Origin: Leucobacter komagatae
Lineage (GTDB): Bacteria; Actinomycetota; Actinomycetes; Actinomycetales; Microbacteriaceae
Reading direction: 5' to 3'
Assembly: GCF_006716085.1 (NCBI RefSeq)
Contig: NZ_VFON01000002.1
Location: forward strand, 310,001 to 374,000
Length of the DNA stretch: 64,000 bases
The translations under genes and the position numbers were made by a program. Positions 1-7,694 of this stretch are shown here, piece after piece; the stretch's first letter is position 1; every line of letters starts with the position of its first letter. A model generated the notes under the pieces. The model made no database searches and was not told the DNA's origin. It worked only from the letters and a program-made list of their open reading frames with translations.

Positions 1-31
1 TGCTGCAGAGAAAGCTGCGGGGCCCGGAGCG

Positions 32-502
32 CTACCGCGCTGCGTTCTTCAGGGCGAGCTTCGCGGCGCGCTTCTTCGAGTCCTTCGCGCCGAGCAGCAG
101 GGCGGCCCCGAGGATTCCGAAGGCCGGCCGGTAGTAGCGCCGGTCGAGCTCCTCGAACCGCTTGCCCGGCTCATCAAGCCCGAGCACTTTGAGCGCCGCG
201 GCGCCCCCAAACGCTGCACGCGCGATGAGCGCGAGACCCGCGACGCGGCGCACCCCGACGATGAGCTTGCCCTCGCCAAGGCCGCCGGCGGCAACAGCCC
301 CACCCGCGAAGGCGATGCCAGAGACCACCATCGTTGCCTGCGCATCAGGCTGCTGCTTGCCGTTACCGACAACAGCCTCGCCGAGGCGCTTGTGGTTGCG
401 CTCGGGCCACGACGAGCCCGAGGCCCACACTGCGTGGACCGCTCCTGCCGCGGTCAGCCCAGTCCACGCCACGAGACGTGCCGTTCGTGTAATGAAACCC
501 AT
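32..502 (-). CDS. DUF3995 domain membrane protein
   Basis: A 156-residue protein of unknown function. It has a hydrophobic N-terminal segment (about residues 8-28), a W-P-E motif near residue 32 that is typical of the DUF3995 family, and two further hydrophobic stretches (about 55-78 and 125-142), so it is probably a small integral membrane protein. The C-terminus is rich in Lys and Ala. The ATG is preceded by a GAGGAG ribosome-binding site at about 7 nt. The gene lies 61 bp downstream of glpX on the same strand and may be cotranscribed with it, but nothing links the two functionally. The DUF assignment rests on recalled family features. Confidence 0.7.
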   Translation of the reverse strand: MGFITRTARLVAWTGLTAAGAVHAVWASGSSWPERNHKRLGEAVVGNGKQQPDAQATMVVSGIAFAGGAVAAGGLGEGKLIVGVRRVAGLALIARAAFGGAAALKVLGLDEPGKRFEELDRRYYRPAFGILGAALLLGAKDSKKRAAKLALKNAAR

Positions 503-563
503 GTGGAACTCCTCGCTGTGTGAACTTCAGGTGGTTATCGCTGCGCCGCGGCCACCGCCGGGA

Positions 564-1547
564 TTACTCCCAGCGGTTCGGGTCCATATCGCTGATGATG
601 TGGCGGATGGTGCCCGAGTGTGACCGCATGACGATGCTTTCCGCGCGCACGAACGGCCCGCGGCGCTGCACGCCCTCGACGAACTCGGCGTCGGTGATGC
701 CGGTTGCGACGAAGTAGCAGTTGTCGCTCGCGACGAGGTCGTTCGCCTCGAGCACGCGGTCGAGATCGTGGCCAGCGTCGATCGCCTTCTGGCGCTCGTC
801 GTCATCCTTCGGCCACAGCCGGCCCTGGATCACGCCACCGAGTGCCTTCACCGCGCACGCGGTGATGATGCCCTCGGGGGTGCCGCCGATGCCGACGCAG
901 AGGTCGATGCTCGAGTCCCAGCGGGCAGCGTTCACGCCGCCGGCGACGTCGCCGTCCATGATGAGGCGCGTGCCGGCGCCTGCTTCGCGAATGTCGGTGA
1001 TGAGCTGATCGTGGCGCGGGCGGTCAAGCACTGCGACGCGGATGTCGGAGACGTCGACGCCCTTGACCTTCGCGAGCGCGCGAATGTTCTCGCCGATGGG
1101 CTTGCGAATGTCGACGACGCCGACACCCTCGGGGCCCGCGACGAGCTTGTCCATGTAGAAGACCGCCGACGGGTCGTACATGCTGCCGCGATCAGCCACG
1201 GCGATGACCGAGAGCGCACCGGGGCGGCCCTCAGCGGTCAGGCGGGTGCCATCGATCGGGTCAACTGCGACGTCGCACTCCGCGCCGTGCCCGTTACCGA
1301 CGACCTCGCCGTTGTACAGCCACGGGGCGTCGTCCTTCTCGCCCTCACCGATCACGACGGTGCCGTTCATGTTCACGGTCGCGAGGAATCGACGCATCGC
1401 GTCGACCGCTGCGCCGTCGGCCGCGTTCTTATCACCGCGGCCAATCCACGGGGTGGAGCGCATCGCTGCGGCCTCAGTCGCGCGGACGAGCTCCATCGCG
1501 AGGTTCCGGTCGGGCTGCCATTCGTCGAGCGAAAGAGGATCAGTCAT
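564..1547 (-). CDS. glpX: Fructose-1,6-bisphosphatase class II
   Basis: Hydrolyses fructose-1,6-bisphosphate to fructose-6-phosphate in gluconeogenesis (cytoplasm). The 327-residue product matches the usual GlpX length. Visible motifs are GEGEKDD (67-73) and the metal-binding DPIDGT (96-101), followed by the [14 protein letters not shown] region typical of GlpX. The reading frame is open upstream to 1733, but family length and a -10-like TAGTCT ending 7 nt before the ATG at 1547 favour this start, probably on a leaderless transcript. It is divergent from fba, so two enzymes acting in opposite directions around fructose-1,6-bisphosphate share an intergenic region. Confidence 0.95.
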   Translation of the reverse strand: MTDPLSLDEWQPDRNLAMELVRATEAAAMRSTPWIGRGDKNAADGAAVDAMRRFLATVNMNGTVVIGEGEKDDAPWLYNGEVVGNGHGAECDVAVDPIDGTRLTAEGRPGALSVIAVADRGSMYDPSAVFYMDKLVAGPEGVGVVDIRKPIGENIRALAKVKGVDVSDIRVAVLDRPRHDQLITDIREAGAGTRLIMDGDVAGGVNAARWDSSIDLCVGIGGTPEGIITACAVKALGGVIQGRLWPKDDDERQKAIDAGHDLDRVLEANDLVASDNCYFVATGITDAEFVEGVQRRGPFVRAESIVMRSHSGTIRHIISDMDPNRWE

Positions 1548-1554
1548 ACACATA

Positions 1555-1560
1555 AGACTA
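1555..1560 (-). promoter_or_regulatory. -10 element of glpX (leaderless type)
   Basis: On the minus strand TAGTCT is followed by 7 nt and then the glpX ATG. The same layout recurs at several other genes in this window. Confidence 0.5.
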
Positions 1561-1639
1561 CCGCGTAGACTGGAGGTCGCAGTGCGGCCCGGTGGCGATC
1601 CTCGTGACACGGCTTCCGCGCCGCCAAGACTCATCGTGT

Positions 1640-1662
1640 GTTGCCCTCCCCTGGTAGGCAAC
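1640..1662. promoter_or_regulatory. Inverted repeat upstream of fba
   Basis: GTTGCC (1640-1645) and GGCAAC (1657-1662) form 6-bp arms with an 11-nt spacer, ending 22 nt before the fba start. This could be an operator or a 5' UTR hairpin. The arms are short and chance is possible. Confidence 0.3.
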
Positions 1663-1684
1663 CGCCAGAAGCCAAGGAGCACAT

Positions 1685-2713
1685 ATGCCCGTCGCAACTC
1701 CGGAACAGTACGCCGCGATGCTTGATGCCGCAAAGACAGGCGGATTCGCCTTCCCCGCGGTCAACGTCTCGAGCTCGCAGACCATCAACTCGGCTATCCA
1801 GGGTTTCGCGGAGGCGGGCTCCGACGGCATTCTGCAGGTGAGCTTCGGCGGTGCCGACTACCTCGCAGGGCACACGGTGCAGAACCGCGCGGGCGGTGCG
1901 ATCGCATTCGCGAAGTACGCCGAAGAGGTTGCGAAGGCGTACGACGTGACAGTTGCGCTGCACACCGACCACTGCCCGAAGCAGCACCTCGAGAGCTTCG
2001 TGCTGCCGCTCGTTGCCGCAAGCGAAGAGCGGGTGAAGGAGGGCGGCCTGCCATACTTCCAGTCGCACATGTGGGACGGCTCGGCGGTTCCGCTCGCTGA
2101 GAACCTTGAGATCGCCAAGGAGCTGCTCCCCCGCCTCGCGGCGATCAACGTCATCCTCGAGGTCGAGATCGGCATCGTCGGTGGCGAGGAAGACGGCATC
2201 AGCCACGAGATCAACGACAGCCTCTACAGCACGCTTGAGGATGGCATCGCGACGGTTGAGGCGCTCGGCCTCGGCGACCGCGGCCGCTACCTCACCGCGC
2301 TCACCTTCGGCAACGTGCACGGCGTCTACAAGCCGGGCGGCGTACGCCTCCGCCCGGAGCTGCTCGCCGAGATTCAGGACGGCCTGCAGGCGAAGTACGG
2401 CACCGGCAAGAACCCTCTCGACCTCGTCTTCCACGGCGGCTCGGGCTCGTCGGCAGAAGAAATCGCAGAAGCGGTGCGCAACGGCGTCATCAAGATGAAC
2501 ATCGACACTGACACGCAGTACGCGTTCACGCGCCCCGTCGTCGACTACATGTTCAAGAACTACGACGGTCTGCTGAAAATCGACGGCGAGGTCGGCAACA
2601 AGAAGACCTACGACCCCCGCGCATGGGGCAAGGCGGCAGAGAACGGCATGGCCGCTCGCATCGCCCTCGCCGCCGAGCAGCTGGGCTCGGCAGGCAAGTC
2701 GGTGAGCGCATAG
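1685..2713 (+). CDS. fba: Class II fructose-bisphosphate aldolase
   Basis: Reversibly cleaves fructose-1,6-bisphosphate to glyceraldehyde-3-phosphate and dihydroxyacetone phosphate (glycolysis/gluconeogenesis; zinc enzyme). The 342-residue product has the HTDHCPK motif with catalytic Asp95 and zinc ligand His96, the [10 protein letters not shown] segment, the VFHGGSGS phosphate/zinc loop and the NIDTDTQ segment, all typical of the FbaA (class IIA) branch. An AAGGAG ribosome-binding site lies about 6 nt before the ATG. The stop codon overlaps the GTG of the next gene by one base (TAGTG), so the two are translationally coupled. Confidence 0.97.
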   Translation: MPVATPEQYAAMLDAAKTGGFAFPAVNVSSSQTINSAIQGFAEAGSDGILQVSFGGADYLAGHTVQNRAGGAIAFAKYAEEVAKAYDVTVALHTDHCPKQHLESFVLPLVAASEERVKEGGLPYFQSHMWDGSAVPLAENLEIAKELLPRLAAINVILEVEIGIVGGEEDGISHEINDSLYSTLEDGIATVEALGLGDRGRYLTALTFGNVHGVYKPGGVRLRPELLAEIQDGLQAKYGTGKNPLDLVFHGGSGSSAEEIAEAVRNGVIKMNIDTDTQYAFTRPVVDYMFKNYDGLLKIDGEVGNKKTYDPRAWGKAAENGMAARIALAAEQLGSAGKSVSA

Positions 2714-3654
2714 TGTCAGGCACCCCCGAAGAGTCGGGCGAGCACGGCCAGCAGGCTCCCGTAGCACCCCAGGAATCGCAGGTAGCACCCCAGGAGCCGC
2801 AGGCAGCCCCAGCGCCGCAAGCGCCTGAGACCTCTCAGGCTCCCGCGGCGCCCCCGACACCACCGGCGCCGCCCGCCCGCGACACGCGGCCGAAGCCCGA
2901 GTTCGGCGAGTACGCGCCCGAGGGTTGGGAGTGGAAGCCTGAGGGCGCCGAGCAGGCTGCTGGTTCAGCTGCCGCTGCCACCCGCCAGCCTGTGGTCGGC
3001 CAGGCCGGAGGCCAGGGTTCGACTACCCCGCCAACTGTGCAGGGTGTGCCGCACAACCTCGGCGCCGGCATCGCACGACCGTCGCGGCAGGCGCCCGCGC
3101 AAGCCCCCGCCCAGACCCAGGGCGGCGCCGGGGCCCCGTACCGCGGCCCCTCACAGAGCCAGGCTCCGGGGCAGCAGCCCGGGCCGCAGCAGGCCCGCCA
3201 GTTCCAGGGCGCAGCCCCCGGCACGCCGGGTTACGTGAAACCCACGAACATGGGCGACCGGATCGTCACGATCCTGCTGCTCGTGTTTGGCGGCTTCGGC
3301 GCGCTGCAGTCGGCGTTCGTGATGATGGGCCTGAGCACCATGTTCAATGTCATGGAGGGCGCCCCGGGCATCAGCGAGATCACGCCACCGGCCTGGGCCG
3401 ACCTGACGGGCAAGGCCGTCGGCCTCGCATTGCTCGTGCTCTACGGCCTCGTGCTCGTATTCTCGATCCGGCGCATGCGTGCGGGCAAGATCACCTTCTG
3501 GGCGCCGCTCGTTGCCGGCGTCGTCGCGTTCATCGTCGTCATGGCGGTCGTTGCCGCCGCAATGATGCAGACGCCAGAGCTCGTGGAGGTCTTGCGCGAC
3601 CCCGATGCCTCTCGGCAGATGCTTGACTACCTCCAGGGGTTCCCCTCGAACTAG
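2713..3654 (+). CDS. Proline/glutamine-rich membrane protein, DUF6264-like
   Basis: A 313-residue protein of unknown function. The start is taken as the GTG that overlaps the fba stop by one base. Residues 1-170 are low-complexity, rich in Pro, Gln and Ala, with a short tandem VAPQE-type repeat (about 16-35) and a GEYAPEGWEW motif near residue 62. Three hydrophobic helices follow (about 184-205, 236-254, 263-290). The GEYAPEGW motif plus C-terminal helices resembles the DUF6264 family of Microbacteriaceae; this is from memory. The disordered half is predicted to be cytoplasmic. A strong terminator follows the stop. Confidence 0.75.
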   Translation: MSGTPEESGEHGQQAPVAPQESQVAPQEPQAAPAPQAPETSQAPAAPPTPPAPPARDTRPKPEFGEYAPEGWEWKPEGAEQAAGSAAAATRQPVVGQAGGQGSTTPPTVQGVPHNLGAGIARPSRQAPAQAPAQTQGGAGAPYRGPSQSQAPGQQPGPQQARQFQGAAPGTPGYVKPTNMGDRIVTILLLVFGGFGALQSAFVMMGLSTMFNVMEGAPGISEITPPAWADLTGKAVGLALLVLYGLVLVFSIRRMRAGKITFWAPLVAGVVAFIVVMAVVAAAMMQTPELVEVLRDPDASRQMLDYLQGFPSN

Positions 3655-3672
3655 CCACCAGATTCGGCTGAG

Positions 3673-3719
3673 ACGCCCCCGCGATCGGGTCTTCACGGAC
3701 ACGGCAGCGGGGGCGTTTT
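3673..3719 (+). terminator. Rho-independent terminator after fba operon
   Basis: ACGCCCCCGC (3673-3682) pairs perfectly with GCGGGGGCGT (3707-3716) across a 24-nt loop and is followed by TTT. Confidence 0.75.
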
Positions 3720-3767
3720 GCATGCCCGGAGGAGCCCAGAACGGCGCGTCGCCGGCCCGGGTTCGGC

Positions 3768-3773
3768 TACGCT
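3768..3773 (+). promoter_or_regulatory. -10 element of the MFS/decarboxylase operon
   Basis: TACGCT ends 6 nt before the ATG at 3780, which predicts a leaderless transcript. No convincing -35 box is visible. Confidence 0.4.
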
Positions 3774-3779
3774 AAGCTC

Positions 3780-5213
3780 ATGAGTTCACCGTCGAGTTCT
3801 GAGTCAGTTCCGATGCCCGGGATACCCGCGACCGGAACCACACCGCCCGCCGCCAAACTGCCCGCGGGCACGATCGCCCGCTATGCGGCCGGATCGCTCG
3901 CGACAGGCGGGTTCGCAACCCTTCCGGGCCTCGTGCTCGTGTACTACCTCACCGATTCGCTCGGTGTCACGGCCCTCGCAGCGGGCCTCATCGTCACGCT
4001 CGCGAAGATCTGGGACGTCGTGATCGACCCGATCATCGGTGGACTCAGCGACCGATCGCTCGCCCGCACCGGCACAAGGCGCGGGCCGATGCTCATCGGG
4101 GCGATCGGGCTACCCCTCGCGTTCGTGCTGATGTTCGCCGTGCCCTCCGGCCTCGCCCCGGCGGTCTCGGCGACCTGGGTGCTCGTCGCATTCATCGCGG
4201 CGGCGACGTTCTTCAGTATGTTCCAGATCCCGTATATCGCGCTCCCCGCCGAACTCACGTCGGGGTACAAGGAGCGCACGCGGCTGCTCACGTGGCGCGT
4301 CGTCGTCCTGACGATCGCGATCCTGCTGTTCGGCGCCGGTGGCCCGGAGATTCGCGACCTGTTCCCCGACAACCAGTTGCTCGGTTACCTCATCATGGCG
4401 ATCGCGGCCGCAGCTCTGCTCGGCCTGAGCCTCTGGGTCGCGTCGCAGGTCGCCCCGCAGGGCTCGCCGACGATCTCGGCGGATGCGGGCCACAGGGCGT
4501 TCTCGGCGACCCACTACCGCGAGGGGTTGCGGGCGCTGCGCGACAGCCAACCCTTCCGCGCGTTGCTCGCGACGTTCATGCTGCAGGGCCTGGCCACCGG
4601 CCTGATGCTCGCCGGCGCACAGTACGTCGCGACCTGGGTGCTGCACGACCAGGGCGCGGTCACAATCCTCTTCGCCTCGCTCATCGCGCCCGCGCTGCTC
4701 TTCGCCCCCGTATGGCGGTGGATCGCGGACCGCATTGGCAAGGTCCGCACCTTCCGAATCGCGAGCCTGCTGTTCCTCGTCGCGACCGTCGCGCTCGTCG
4801 GGATGCTGCTCTTCCCGGGGATGTGGATCCTCGCCCCCGTCGGCATCGCCGGCGCGGCATACGCCGGGATGCAGACGATGCCGATGGCGATGCTTCCCGA
4901 CGTCATGAGCCACGACGCCGCGACCTCGGGCGACCCCGACGGGCGCGCCGGCGTGTTCGGTGGCGTCTGGACGGCTGGCGAGACCGCGGGCATGGCGCTC
5001 GGCTCGACAGTGCTCGCGCTCGTGCTCTGGGCCACCGGGTATGTCGAGTCGGTCGCCGCGGTCACCGTGACGCAGCCCGCGACCGCGATCTCAGGCATCG
5101 CGCTCGCGTTCAGCCTCTTCCCCGCGCTCCTCATGCTCGCGAGCCTCGCGACACTGCGCGGGTACCGGCTCACCGAGCGCGACATCGAGGGCGCGGCCGG
5201 GGCGCAGTCGTGA
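3780..5213 (+). CDS. MFS transporter, GPH (MelB-like) type
   Basis: A 477-residue integral membrane protein with about 12 hydrophobic helices. The motif DVVIDPIIGGLSDRS at about residues 76-90, followed by TGTRRGP, matches the D-P-x-x-G-x-x-x-D-R signature of glycoside-pentoside-hexuronide:cation symporters. The substrate cannot be read from the sequence. Its stop overlaps the GTG of the downstream PLP-dependent decarboxylase by 4 bp, which implies coupled synthesis and suggests that it imports the substrate, or exports the product, of that enzyme. Confidence 0.85.
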   Translation: MSSPSSSESVPMPGIPATGTTPPAAKLPAGTIARYAAGSLATGGFATLPGLVLVYYLTDSLGVTALAAGLIVTLAKIWDVVIDPIIGGLSDRSLARTGTRRGPMLIGAIGLPLAFVLMFAVPSGLAPAVSATWVLVAFIAAATFFSMFQIPYIALPAELTSGYKERTRLLTWRVVVLTIAILLFGAGGPEIRDLFPDNQLLGYLIMAIAAAALLGLSLWVASQVAPQGSPTISADAGHRAFSATHYREGLRALRDSQPFRALLATFMLQGLATGLMLAGAQYVATWVLHDQGAVTILFASLIAPALLFAPVWRWIADRIGKVRTFRIASLLFLVATVALVGMLLFPGMWILAPVGIAGAAYAGMQTMPMAMLPDVMSHDAATSGDPDGRAGVFGGVWTAGETAGMALGSTVLALVLWATGYVESVAAVTVTQPATAISGIALAFSLFPALLMLASLATLRGYRLTERDIEGAAGAQS

Positions 5214-6778
5214 CGGCGCGCGAGGGCGCGGCCGGGGCGCAGGGCACCGGGCCCGAGCTCACGGGGCCCTCCGCTTCCGCGATCCTCGCCGAGCTTGCGG
5301 ATCTCCGATCGCGCGACGCCCCGACCCAGGGCGGCCGCGTGCTCTCCTACGTGTACGACTCGGGCGTCGCTGAGCTCGACGAACTCGCGCGCGACGCCGC
5401 GGAGCTCACGCGCCCGCTCAACGCACTGGACCCGACGACCTTCCCGTCGATCGCGGTCATGGAGCGCGAACTCATCGCGTTCATGCGGCGCGCGCTCCAC
5501 GGCTCGACCTCGCGCTTTGGGGCCGGCCCCGTCGTCGGGAGCGTCACGAGCGGCGGCACGGAGAGCTGCCTACTCGCGGTCAAGACGGCGCGCGACCTCT
5601 GGCGTGCGGAGCACCCGGAGCTCGCCGCGAAGCTCGCCCGTGCGGGCAAGAAGCCCCGGCTCGTCACCGCGGCGACGGTGCACGCCGCATTTCAGAAGGC
5701 CGCCCGCATGTTCGATCTCGAGTGGGATCCCGTGGACTGCGAGCCTGACGGTTCGGTGCGGGCCGCGGGCTTCGAGGCCAAGCTTGGCGCCGACGTCGCG
5801 CTCGTGGTCGTCTCGGCCCCCGCCTACCCGAACGGCGCGATCGACCCGATCGCCGAGGTCGCCGGGCTGGCGAAGGCGTTTGAACTCTCGTGCCACGTTG
5901 ACGCGTGTTTCGGGGGCCTCGCGCTCCCCTGGTGGCCGGGGCTCGCCCCGTGGGACTTCCGCGTACCCGGCGTCACGAGCATCTCAGCCGACCTGCACAA
6001 GTTTGGGTACGCGCCGAAGGGCGTCTCCGTGCTGCTGCATCGGGGCCGCAGGCGTCACCGCGCCCAGTTCTTCGCGACGACGAGCTGGCCCGGTTACCCG
6101 GTCGTGAACCCGACGCTGCTTGGGTCGAAGCCCGCTTCGCCCCTCGCCGCCGCCTGGGCAATCACGAAGCGCCTCGGCTCCGACGGCTACGCGGCGCTCA
6201 CCGCGTCGTGTGTTCGCTCGGCCGAGACCATTGTGCGCGAGGCATCGATTATCCGCGGGCTCAGCGTGTGGGGTGCCCCCTCCGGCCCGTCGATCGCGCT
6301 GATGACCGACGACTCGGTGCCCGAGGACGAACGGGTCGACCCGCACCACCTGGCAGACGAGCTCGCGACCCTCGGCTTTCGCATCCAGCACCAGCCCGGG
6401 TTTACGCAGCGGAACGGGGTGCGGCTTCCGCACACCGCGCACCTGACGATCACCCCGGTCACTGAGCGGACCCTGCCCGAACTCGTCGCAGGCCTCCGCA
6501 CCGCGGCCGACAGCGTGCGCGGCCGCCCGCGGGCGACTCCGCGGCTCGAAATGCTAGGCCTGCAGGCCCTCGGCTACGCGCCGAAGCGCGAGGGCGGCAG
6601 CTACCGAGTTCCCTCGCCAGACATGGCCTGGCGCATCCTCAAGATCGCGGGAGCCGGCGGATCAGGATCCTCATTGCCCGGCAAACTCGCGCCGCTTATG
6701 GCGCTCGCCGAGCACCTCCCGGCGCCCGTCGCCGAGGCTATCCTCACGGAGCTCCTCGCGCGCGTGAGCGAGCCCTAG
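5210..6778 (+). CDS. PLP-dependent decarboxylase/lyase, group II family
   Basis: A 522-residue fold-type I pyridoxal-phosphate enzyme of the group II decarboxylase / sphingosine-1-phosphate lyase superfamily. Supporting motifs are SVTSGGTESCLLA (cofactor phosphate), HVDACFGG (Asp contacting the pyridine ring) and SADLHKFGYAPKG with Schiff-base Lys264. The start is the GTG that overlaps the MFS stop by 4 bp (GTGA); the frame extends further upstream, but only through the MFS gene. The C-terminal ~80 residues are an extension of unknown role. Sequence alone does not separate amino-acid decarboxylase from sphingoid phosphate lyase activity; the SADLHKFGYAPKG context leans to the S1P-lyase-like branch. 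Confidence 0.88.
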   Translation: MTAREGAAGAQGTGPELTGPSASAILAELADLRSRDAPTQGGRVLSYVYDSGVAELDELARDAAELTRPLNALDPTTFPSIAVMERELIAFMRRALHGSTSRFGAGPVVGSVTSGGTESCLLAVKTARDLWRAEHPELAAKLARAGKKPRLVTAATVHAAFQKAARMFDLEWDPVDCEPDGSVRAAGFEAKLGADVALVVVSAPAYPNGAIDPIAEVAGLAKAFELSCHVDACFGGLALPWWPGLAPWDFRVPGVTSISADLHKFGYAPKGVSVLLHRGRRRHRAQFFATTSWPGYPVVNPTLLGSKPASPLAAAWAITKRLGSDGYAALTASCVRSAETIVREASIIRGLSVWGAPSGPSIALMTDDSVPEDERVDPHHLADELATLGFRIQHQPGFTQRNGVRLPHTAHLTITPVTERTLPELVAGLRTAADSVRGRPRATPRLEMLGLQALGYAPKREGGSYRVPSPDMAWRILKIAGAGGSGSSLPGKLAPLMALAEHLPAPVAEAILTELLARVSEP

Positions 6779-6951
6779 GCTCCGGCCCCCCGCGCGAGCC
6801 GCCGGTCTTCGCGCTTCCCGAGTTGCGCACACCTATTCCGGACGCTCACTCGCTATGATGTGTTCATACTGCTGAATACGGGGCGCTCTGCGATCCTGTG
6901 TTCAGCGCAGGGAGGGACGCTCGGTGTGATCGCGAGATTCACGAGTTCATG

Positions 6952-7023
6952 AGAGTCTTGGGGCGGCAACAGCTTCTCAAGACTCTGATGCGAGTTTTGG
7001 GGGAAACGTTTTGGTACCGAAAA
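6952..7023. promoter_or_regulatory. Candidate TetR autoregulatory region with repeated half-sites
   Basis: AGAGTCTTG (6952-6960) and CAAGACTCT (6978-6986) are a perfect 9-bp inverted repeat. A third, imperfect direct copy (CGAGTTTTGGGGG) starts at 6991. A near-palindrome, TTTTGGTACCGAAAA (7009-7023), covers the start codon. TetR-family genes are commonly autoregulated from such sites. Confidence 0.45.
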
Positions 7024-7694
7024 GCCATATCAGCGGCAGGTCAACGCAGTGGCATGCGGACAAGGCTCGCGCGACGCGAACCGCGGTGATCGAGGGCGCG
7101 GCAACGGTCTTCAACGAGGTCGGGTACCGCAGCGCGGTAATCTCAGCGATCTCTCGCGCCGCGAAGATCACGCCCGGTGGCATGTACCACTACTTTGACT
7201 CCAAGGAAGACATCGCGCAGGCGGTGCTCGACGAGTTCGAGGCCCGCTGGTCGGTCGTCCCCGAGCGCGCGCCAGAGGATTCGCCCCTCGGGATGCTCAT
7301 CTCGATGACCCTCCGCCAGATGCAGCGCCTTCACAAAGACCGCATCGTTCGCGCGGGGTTCCGGATGACATTTGAGCCAGGCACGCTTCCCACCCCAAAC
7401 ACCAGCTTCGCTGAGCAGTGGCTCGCCTCGGTCGCCGCGGTCCTCGTCGACGCACGCGAGGCCGGGGAGCTCACGTCAGATGCGAACGCGGATGAGATCG
7501 CGTGGACGATCGTCTCGGGCTTCGTTGGCACCTACACCCTCGCCGAGACGATCGGCCAGCACGCGAACCTGCTCTCCCGCATGGAGGCCGTGCTCGCCGG
7601 CGCGCTGCGAGAGCACCTCGATCCCGACCACCGGGACCGCGTGCTCACCGCGCTGCGCTACTCGGTCGCCGCTATCTCAGACACCGACGCTTAG
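7011..7694 (+). CDS. TetR/AcrR family transcriptional regulator
   Basis: A 227-residue DNA-binding regulator. The N-terminal helix-turn-helix covers about residues 22-70 (VFNEVGYRSAVISAISRAA... then GGMYHYFDSKEDIAQAVL). The ligand domain is not diagnostic, although the HTH is reminiscent of gamma-butyrolactone-receptor-like members. No ATG or GTG lies in frame upstream before a stop at 6927, so the start is the TTG at 7011, preceded by GGGGGA at about 6 nt. The stop overlaps that of the convergent ATPase gene (TTAG, 7691-7694). It lies beside the type VII cluster but on the opposite strand; a regulatory link is only possible. Confidence 0.88.
   Translation: MVPKSHISGRSTQWHADKARATRTAVIEGAATVFNEVGYRSAVISAISRAAKITPGGMYHYFDSKEDIAQAVLDEFEARWSVVPERAPEDSPLGMLISMTLRQMQRLHKDRIVRAGFRMTFEPGTLPTPNTSFAEQWLASVAAVLVDAREAGELTSDANADEIAWTIVSGFVGTYTLAETIGQHANLLSRMEAVLAGALREHLDPDHRDRVLTALRYSVAAISDTDA

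Noticed and set aside
1631..2863. 410-codon open frame antisense to fba
   Set aside because: It is the high-GC shadow of fba; no ribosome-binding site and Arg/Ala/Val-rich composition with no conserved motifs.
6898..7089. 63-codon frame upstream of the first TetR gene
   Set aside because: Overlaps the operator-like repeats and the TetR start; start codon not supported by a Shine-Dalgarno sequence.
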